Source of the DNA: Dermatemys mawii
Lineage: Eukaryota > Chordata > Testudines > Dermatemydidae
Assembly: GCA_007922305.1 (NCBI GenBank)
Contig: ML677373.1
Location: 18,757,545-18,821,544 of the forward strand
Length of the DNA stretch: 64,000 bases
Reading direction: 5' to 3'
The notes under the pieces were generated by a model. The model made no database searches. It saw only the letters and a program-made list of their open reading frames with translations, and was not told the origin of the DNA. Each line of letters opens with the position of its first letter. Position 1 is the stretch's first letter. Of the stretch, positions 56,187 through 64,000 are shown in pieces. The position numbers and the translations under genes are program-made.

Positions 56187-57241
56187 TGGGAGGATGATAT
56201 ATGTGGAAAAGCAAAATACCACTACTAATACTTATTTTCCAATCTTTATCAGGTAATTTACTTTTCAAAACACTCACAGATCATTCTGTACTTTTTGTGG
56301 ATTGTTTAGCTATGCAGACTCTGTCACCTCCCTGTTCTCCTCCCACCTCATGCACATATATGTGCCCACACACCCCATTACATTAAAAAGAGATTAATTT
56401 GTTAGTTCTAGATTGTTATTTGATTTGAAATAACCTAGACTAATTCACTGGGGCAAAGGCTGCTTAGGGCCCATCACTTTCCTTAATCCACAAATAAATT
56501 TCAGCTGACATTTAGAGAATGTCTTATTTCTTTAAAGATATTTTTAAGTTGAACTCCTTATGGCTGGACACACTTGCTGCTATGGATAAGGTTAAATTGT
56601 AAATCATTACACATTTTTTTTCAAGATTTTAGAATTTGAATGTGATCTCTTTGAGACAAAAGTTACTACCTTATTTATTTGGTAAAGGGCTGTGTATATT
56701 CATGCTGATACACACATAAAGTTGTTACAAGGGGTTCAAGGTTTACTTATTTTTTGTCATAAAGCACTGAATAAGTTATCACTTGATAACCAATACCTGA
56801 TCATTATTTTACATTGTTTTGAAGAATAATTGTTAGATTTTTGTTACATACAATAAATCTTATTCAGTTGAACTGAAATTGTTCTCTGACACCATTTTAA
56901 ATCTTTGATATATATACACATTTCTCAAAAATTTAAATATATACTTATATTTCTCTTTTACCTATCTAGAGCATCAAGACATTTAAGAGACACAATTACA
57001 AATTTTAATTTTCCATTCAAAGCTTTAGTTCATCAGTCTTTTCCAATTATGAATTCTCCAGTGAATAGACTATGTAGCCTGATCTACAGATTATGTATTA
57101 ATTATATTAATTACATGAGAATTTCCAGTTATTACTTTGAGGGTTGACAGGTTCTTGTCCCAAGATCAGACCCAGTCTTATTTAAATTATTTTGCCCTCC
57201 AGTTCCGTCCCTTATGAACTCCCACTTTCCCTACTGTCCCA

Positions 57242-57366
57242 TTCCAGCAAAGCACTTTGGTGTGTGTATAATTTTGAGAACATTTATAGAGACTCTAAAG
57301 TCAATGGGACTACACACATGTTTAAAGTCGATCATGGGCTGAAGTGCTTTGCTTGATCAAGGTCTA
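57242..57366. repeat. Palindromic 'ccagcaaagcact' element
   Basis: 'ttccagcaaagcactttggt' and 'gaagtgctttgcttgatcaa' are inverted, with 'aagtcaatgggactacacac' and 'atgtttaaagtc' inside. Close to the full-length form of this family. Confidence 0.7.
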
Positions 57367-57795
57367 AATGCCTGCAAGAATAGGTGGACTTGGCAGTGTG
57401 TCTGGAAAGTTATCAAATCAGGTCTCTGTCAGACCCAGTAGGGAAGCAAATTCCGGAGTCAAGAAACCTCTTTGGAGAACATCCTGCCAGCGGTCCTGTC
57501 TTGTTTGTCTCAAGGAAGCTGCAGATTGACTACCTCCACTGGTGTCAACTGTGGCGGCATGGCAGGGGAAGAGGTGTTCTCTCAGGCAAAAGTTGTCTGA
57601 GTCAGTTGGCCACCAGTGTACATCTGATATGCTGCACTATTGTGTGGATGGTTTTTAGCAGTTAGTAGACATTAATTTGCATATGAATGTGTGGATAGTT
57701 TCCATTGGTGAATATCAGAATGTAATGCTCTCGGTAGTGTATCCCATTGTCATCACTGTTTTTTTATTACATCTGCAATTTCATTTATTTGCTGA

Positions 57796-57969
<174 letters not shown>

Positions 57970-58024
57970 TAGTATATTTCCCTCAGAAAATGAATTAAGT
58001 TTATCCATCTATTTAAGATTCTTA

Positions 58025-58230
58025 TCTGGCCCCATTACTGTAGTATTGGAGTGCCTCACAATCTTTAGTGTATATATCTCCACAACACCCCTGTGAGATA
58101 GGGAAGGGCTATATTTTATAGATGGGGAAAGGGAGCACAGAAAGTTGCTCAGGGACACACAGATAAGTCTGTGGAGGAGCAGGGGTTTGAACCCAGCTCA
58201 GGGAAGTTCTAGGCTAATACAGAAACCACT
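58025..58230 (-). repeat. MIR relic, minus orientation (1 of 3)
   Basis: 'ggagtgcctcacaatcttta', 'acaacacccctgtgagatag', 'ttatagatggggaaagggag', 'gggacacacagataagtctg' and 'caggggtttgaacccagctc' are in reversed MIR order. The last motif is the reversed B-box region. Confidence 0.8.
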
Positions 58231-58254
58231 GGGACAGTTCTTTCTTTTATAAAC

Positions 58255-58440
58255 TATGTAAGTTTAAAAGTTATATAGTGCCTCAGTTTAATGAGGCAGA
58301 CAGGTAAGTATTATCACCCCATAATATACATGAGAAGGTGAGGCACAAAGAGGTGTAAAGTAACTTGCCTAAGGCTACCCATTGACAGAACCAGGATAAG
58401 AATTCCTTCTCATTCTGTGCTGTGACCACTAGCTCACTCA
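58255..58440 (-). repeat. MIR relic, minus orientation (2 of 3)
   Basis: 'attatcaccccataatatac', 'gagaaggtgaggcacaaaga', 'gtaacttgcctaaggctacc' and 'gtgctgtgaccactagctca' follow the reversed MIR order, directly after the previous copy. Confidence 0.78.
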
Positions 58441-58974
58441 GTCTCTAAAAGAGGTGAAGGAAAACACATGACGTTATGATTTAGGCTGTGCTTTTTTTAA
58501 TTAATGACATCATCATCAGGAAGAGGATCTAAACTGGCAGTGAATATTCTATTAGATTAATTGAAATTGAAAATACCATTATGTTTCCACCCAAGTGTCA
58601 CCATGCTGAGCTTAGAAATTGTGGGAGTCTCAAACACGGAGGATGGCATGCTATTCTGCTGCCTGTAGGCAAAAGGAAGCGAGCTAAGAATAGGATCAGC
58701 GGTACTTGCTTTGTTGGTTTAGGTTAGACTTTTAACGTGACTTTTATGGATTTGCCGTTACTTTTCTTGACATTTTACAGCACAATGAGAGAATAAAAAA
58801 GAGCATTGACATTGTAATGAAGTTTAGTGAGGATGCAGCCCAATTCCTGTGCACTGCTATAATAGATATAATGTCATATGCTTATGGCTCCTCTAATCTT
58901 TGCATAAATACCCCTTCTGGGACTGCAGTACCTGCAGATCTGATACAGGGTCAATGAGGCATTTATTGTTCTAA

Positions 58975-59195
58975 TGATAATTCCTAGTTCTTATATAGCG
59001 CCGTTCAACCATAGATCTCAAAATGCTTTACAAAGAGATTATTCTCGTTATCTCCATCTGAAAGAGGGAAACTGAGATAGAGAGAGAGAAGTGACTTTCC
59101 CAACATCATCCAGCAAAGCAATGGCTGAGCCACGAATTGAATCCAGGTGTCCGGAGTCCCAGTCTAGTGCCCCAGCCATTAGGCCACGTTACTGC
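58975..59195 (-). repeat. MIR relic, minus orientation (3 of 3)
   Basis: 'cctagttcttatatagcgcc', 'gatctcaaaatgctttacaa', 'gagggaaactgagatagaga', 'gtgactttcccaacatcatc' and 'agtgccccagccattaggcc' follow the full reversed order, from the 3' tail to the tRNA-like head. Confidence 0.85.
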
Positions 59196-60019
59196 CTGTA
59201 TTTTATCCTCCTTCTCTTCCTCTGTAAAAAGTTGTTTTTCCAAGTAAAATAGTTGGCTGTTTTCATATTTTTAAAAAATAGTGATCTCACCTCAGTGTGC
59301 AATATTTGCATGTCTAAAATTAAAAGTGAGCTGACATTGGAAAAATAAATACAGCATCTCAGATCATTAACATAGCAGAATATATATTTAGGCTTAACAT
59401 TTCCAAGCATGTCTAAACAATGTTTTAAAATCAGTTTCGTATTTCCTTACCTTTCAAAATTGAAATCCTGGGTTGTGCCCTTTCCTGCTACAGCAAATGA
59501 TGCGATTCACCACTAAAGCCGTGTAAGTGTTGTGTAGGCATTAGGGAAGCATACTAGTAACCAGGGCATCTGAGTTCTATTCCCAGTTCTCCCAGTGAGT
59601 ACAATAACTTAACAATAATCTTATAAACCTTGAAGAGGTCCTCAACTGAAAGGTACTAGAGAATTGCAAAATAGTATACTGCGAGGTGTGTACCTCCTTC
59701 CGTTGTTTGAGATTGTCAGTGATGTCTGCAAACTTTATAAGCGAAACATGTAAACAAAGTTTTTTCATCCTTTCATCTTTATATAGTAACAAAATATTCT
59801 GCTCTTCGTCTAAGATCATAAGTACTTGTGTCACTTTTGCAGCAGAAAAGTGTTTCTATGTAGTTATTGTAACTAGCCCCAAATCCAAGTCAGGGACATA
59901 TGTTTTCTTAATACTACTGAAGCAGCTTTGTAAGATTTAGTTGTTTACAGGCCATCCTTCAGTAGATGTAGAATTTTTCTTTTAGGAAGATGAAAATCTA
60001 AGTCTGCGTATTTAGTTAA

Positions 60020-60196
<177 letters not shown>

Positions 60197-61989
60197 TAGG
60201 TGTGAACTTTTTCACTGTATCACACTTTTGTTTGACAGGTGTGAGCGAACCTCGAAAGGCAGAAGAACTTTGTCATTTCAGTGCCACATGTAGTTGAAAA
60301 GAGAGAGAGAGAAGCAGCTACAACTTGCATTTACATAATAAAAGCATAGTAGTTTTGCATTTTAAAAGTTAATTGGTGAGCAATTTTTTCCACTGTTAAA
60401 TAATGAGACAAAGATTTTTTTGTTTAAAAAAAGAAGACGAAGTTCTGAAAGTAGCTGGAAAGAGCAAAACTTAAGGTATAGTTTGCCACACTCCACTATT
60501 ATGGAGCTATTATTCAAGGAGAGGCACTTTGATTATGTGTCTTTCCTCCTCTGGCTGACATTGGTTAATCCTCACTGAATATGCTCAGTATGTTCCCCAA
60601 TGTCTTTGTGAAAGGCCATGGCTAATTTGTGATGTCCTGAAGAAGCAGGCAGGTTCGGGTGGCCAAACGTTGCTGAAATAAAACATTTCTTAAAGCTAAT
60701 GAAAAAAATTATATAATACATAGGATGAGAAAAGAGTATCTGTACATCTGGGTATAGTGTTTAGATAACCCACAAATACAAAGTTTTTGTTTTTAAAATC
60801 ATAAGATATATATAGTGCACAATCAGCAATAACCCAAATTTAAGTGAATTAATTTAACAGTACAGTTTAGATATCTAGCATCCATGCATTTGGATACCTT
60901 ACTCATGAAAAAAGTTATACACAGAGTTGATGGCAGAAAGCAAAATACATCACGGAGTGAATATTTTCCCTCAGTGATTGAGAATTTAGGATAGGTTGTC
61001 CATTTAGAGGAAAAAGCAGTCCATCATGAAAGTGTTGTAGTTACTTTCCCAACTGCGCTTCTCATCGGCACTCCAACTCATCTCTCCTGGTATTGCTGAT
61101 GTCCAGAGATGTGTTCTATGTAGGTGTCCCTCAATCATTTGATGGCATCCCACATGCTACATAGCCATTTCCACCTCTTCACAGAGGAGATAGCCCCTGC
61201 AGTTGCAGAACCTTGATCTTGAAGCCCCTATAAAAATGTTGTAGTAATAGCTCATGATACTGAGCAACACGCTTAACACCTGCAGTGGTTTGGACCACTG
61301 ACATAGTACTACTTTTAAAAAATGAGTGTAAAATTGAAATTAATCAACTTTCAACTCAGTTCGTATTCTGCCATGCTTTTATTAGTTTCAAAAATTTAGC
61401 TAGCATCAGAATATTTCAAGAGCATTGATTATTTTTTCTTGCTAAAAAAAATAAGCTGCTTGCAACATATAGAATGACATGATCTTATAAGTACAGAAAG
61501 AAAAATAGGTCAAATTATGGTCTTATCACTTTGCTAGTGTCATTTTTTATTACTTTTTTTTCAAGACTCACTAATTAGTTGTTTGTCTTTTTTATGCTCT
61601 AATAAACTAATGGCTGCTAATATAATGAAGTCATCCATGAGCTGTGCTAAAAAGAATCAGTGCAGCCATGGAGAAAACTGTGAAAGTTTAAATCCTCGCT
61701 CAGATATTTAGTGAAGAATATTATGTTGCTATCCAGTCATGTTAATTAGGTTATCACTCACTGTATTCACAGCAAAAAGCAGAAAAATGCATCATGGAAT
61801 CAAGATGAAAGTTTTAACACACTTTCCTAAAAAGTGTATAATAAGGCCTCTTTCCATTAGATTTACACTGCATTACACATTCAAGTGTGGTTTAGTTTAG
61901 GGTAAATTTCTAGATATTATAAATGAGAGGGAGGCTGATGGGACTTGGAGGCTGATTCTTTCCACTTTAGATTACAGATGACAGTGGGG

Positions 61990-62305
61990 CAGGTTTGTAG
62001 AAATTTTGGTGGTTCCCAGAACCCCCTCAAACTCCACTCCTCTGAATCCCCCACATCCGCCTCAGCCCTGCCTCCACTCCACCCCTTCCTGCCCCTGCTC
62101 CGTCTCGCGTCTTCCCGCCCTTCTCCGTCCCCACCCCCCTGAGGACTGAAGCAGGGTCGGGCCTGCACTCACCAGTGGCGGGAAGTGCAGCAACCCAGCC
62201 ACACCGCCGGTGAGTGCTGGCGAGTGGTTCCCTCCTGCCCTCTCAAGCCAACGCCCCTCACAGGGAGGGCAGCCTGGGGCCCCAGAATAGCTAGAGACAG
62301 CCCTG
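61990..62305. repeat. C-rich interspersed repeat
   Basis: Bases 62020-62150 are almost pure C/T-rich ('ctccactccaccccttcctg'). They are followed by 'agtgcagcaacccagccaca' and end near 'ggccccagaatagctagaga'. A sharp break from the AT-rich intron on the left marks an inserted repeat. Family not identified. Confidence 0.5.
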
Positions 62306-62309
62306 TTTG

Positions 62310-63720
62310 ATGGCATATGTGAAATGAGTTTTTTGTGTTTCCAGTGGATACTTGTCTACGTCTCCAACCAAAACCACAGTTTCCAGCTCGACCCCTGGTG
62401 GAGCCTCTCTGCCCCCACGTCCAACCACCTGCCCCAACCTGGAGCCTCCTCCCGCACTCTGAACCCCTCATTTCTAACCCCACCCTGGAACCCGCACTCC
62501 CAGCCAGAGCCCTGACTCCCGCCCACAGACCTTAACTCCTTTCCTCAGCCCAGAACGCTCTCCCACCTTTTGCCCATGTCCATCAATACGGCCAGTAATT
62601 TTGTCAAGTGTCTGTCGTGCAGCATGGTGGTTGCTGACCCATGATTTTCTTCTCATTTTTTCTTTACTTCTGAGGGAATTCTACACCAAAAAGTTAAAAA
62701 TTCTATGCAAAAAAATAAAAACTATTCACACAATATTTTAAAATTCTGCAATTTTTTTGTCAATAAACAAAGGGGCTCCAGCATGTCAGTGGGGAGCACA
62801 GGCCACTGGCTGCATTGAGGTGGGTGATCACCCTGAAACCCGCACCTCCCCCAGTACAGGGACTCAGCAGTGAGGCTGCACCCGACCCTGACACAGTGCA
62901 AGGGCCGGCCCTGCCCCAGAAACATCCTTGGGCCCTGCCCCTCTTCAGCAAGAACACCAGATGTGGGTAGGCAGGCTCAGGCGAGCAGGATCCAACTGTG
63001 AAGGGGCTTAGTGGAGCGGGGGAGGGATCCAGGTTTCTGTATGGGGAAATCTAGGTGTGGGAAGCTCAGTGGGAGATCTGGATTCACAGGGACTCAGGGG
63101 GTTCCGGGTGCAGGTGTAGTGGGACTCTGCAGATGATCCAGATGAAGGTGGTTGGGGCTCAGCAGGGGAGGTCTGGGTGTGGAGAGATGGGGCTCGGTGG
63201 GGAAGGTCTGGGTGCAGGAGGCTCAGTGGGAGGGTCCGGGTGCTGGGGACGGGGGGCTAGATGGGGTTGGGGTCCATGTGTAGCTAGTTGGGGCTCAGTG
63301 GAGTGCGAGTCTGGGTGTGGGAGGCTTATCGGGAGGGTCCAAGTATCAGGGGTTAGGGCTTGTCAGGGTGAGGGTTTGATGGGCCTGCTTAACAGAGTAA
63401 CCTCAGCTGCGGCCAAGGGGACTCCCACTTCCCTCTGGATTCCCCTATTTCCTTCTCTTCCACATCTCATCCCCTTCCTCCCACTCCCTCCCTTCACTCC
63501 CACATTCCCACAAAGAACATTGCTTTTCATGCCTGCTAATGGGTCAGATTCTCTGGAGTGGGCAATGAGAGCTCAGCACACCCCCATAAAAGGCACACAA
63601 ATGCAGCTTATAGCTACTCTTATGCTCCCTGATCTTGAGGTTGCTGGTCACTGTCCTAGTCCCAGGTAGAAGTTAGAGCAACCTGAAGGCTGGTGTATCT
63701 TGTGCTAGCAGCCAGTGGCC
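62310..63720. repeat. GC-rich repeat block with degenerate minisatellite-like core
   Basis: 'gaattctacaccaaaaagtt' (62678), 'caatattttaaaattctgca', 'caataaacaaaggggctcca' and 'ggactcagcagtgaggctgc' mark a single large repeat, which I know from turtle genomes but cannot name. From about 62990 to 63360 it breaks up into degenerate units of 'gtctgggtg-ggaggctcagtgggag' type. The 204-codon open frame at 63055-63669 lies in this repeat and has the composition of the units, not of a protein. Confidence 0.5.
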
Positions 63721-64000
63721 TTCAAGGCCTCTTCTGACAGTTGAAGATCAGCCAAAGTGAGGGGCAGCCTGGCCACAACATGCTTCCCTGGCAGCAGAAA
63801 GAGGGGAATGTGTCATCTGGTGGTGCAGTCCTCTAATGACCAAGTCCACCCTGTCACTGCTGCTTTGGTCCACCAGAATGGCGCAAAGGAGCTGGAACAC
63901 TCCAGAGAATTGTAGCCAAGGTCCATCATGGTGCTTCTTGATGCTGAAAAGCTTTGTAAATGATGCCACATTTCACCCACTAGCTTTCTTTTTTGAAATG

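Noticed and set aside
63055..63669. 204-codon open frame on the + strand, the longest in the window
   Set aside because: It lies in the degenerate 'gtctgggtg-ggctcag' repeat, its translation is Gly/Ser/Trp-rich low complexity, and no domain is recognisable.

Overview
The window is vertebrate nuclear DNA, most likely from a turtle. It carries one recognisable protein-coding gene, the 5' two-fifths of HELZ (helicase with zinc finger), read on the + strand. Seventeen coding exons between 6066 and 60195 splice in perfect frame through GT-AG introns. Together they give 2,621 coding bases, i.e. residues 1-873 plus two bases of codon 874, of a protein that is about 1,940 residues long in other vertebrates. 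The gene runs off the right edge inside an intron. No promoter or upstream untranslated exon is visible, so transcription probably starts left of the window.

The turtle assignment rests on the repeats. CR1-type LINE remnants lie at 41344-41640, 52055-52150 and 52270-53345. Two short elements with the heads 'gtagcagccgtgtta' and 'gtatcagagggtagcc' lie at 34652-34793 and 54871-55047. There is a GC-rich 'gtgggcaaac' hAT-like element, a TIR element with GGC(T/A)TGGC-type ends, many MIR/CORE-SINE relics, and dozens of small palindromic elements with ends like 'ggcctgatt' or 'ggccagatcc'. No tool was available, so family names are by eye and a crocodilian source is not strictly excluded.

Layout: 1-6047 is upstream or 5' intron sequence that opens with a GA-rich interspersed repeat. 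Coding exon 1 (6048-6275) holds the ATG. Exons 2-5 (7164-15270) encode the helical N-terminal region. Exons 6-7 (15761-19274) encode a CCCH zinc finger split by an intron. Exons 8-12 (20589-40596) encode the HELZ-specific region before the helicase. Exons 13-17 (45248-60195) encode the first half of the UPF1-like SF1 helicase core: Walker A GPYGTGKT (residues 668-675), motif Ia, DEAA box (794-797), the GDHMQLSP motif and ENYRSH. From 60196 to 64000 is intron, GC-rich and repeat-derived after about 61990.

I found no undescribed multi-gene system. The most interesting non-genic structures are two short turtle-type elements. Each is folded back on itself as an inverted repeat and flanked by its own target-site duplication, and one sits inside an older reverse-transcriptase relic. 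Also notable are a near-perfect 52-bp hairpin in intron 10, an L2/jockey-like reverse transcriptase fossil in intron 14, a NAGNAG acceptor at the exon after the Walker A exon, three local tandem duplications, and a repeat-poor AT-rich block in intron 6 that may be conserved non-coding sequence.
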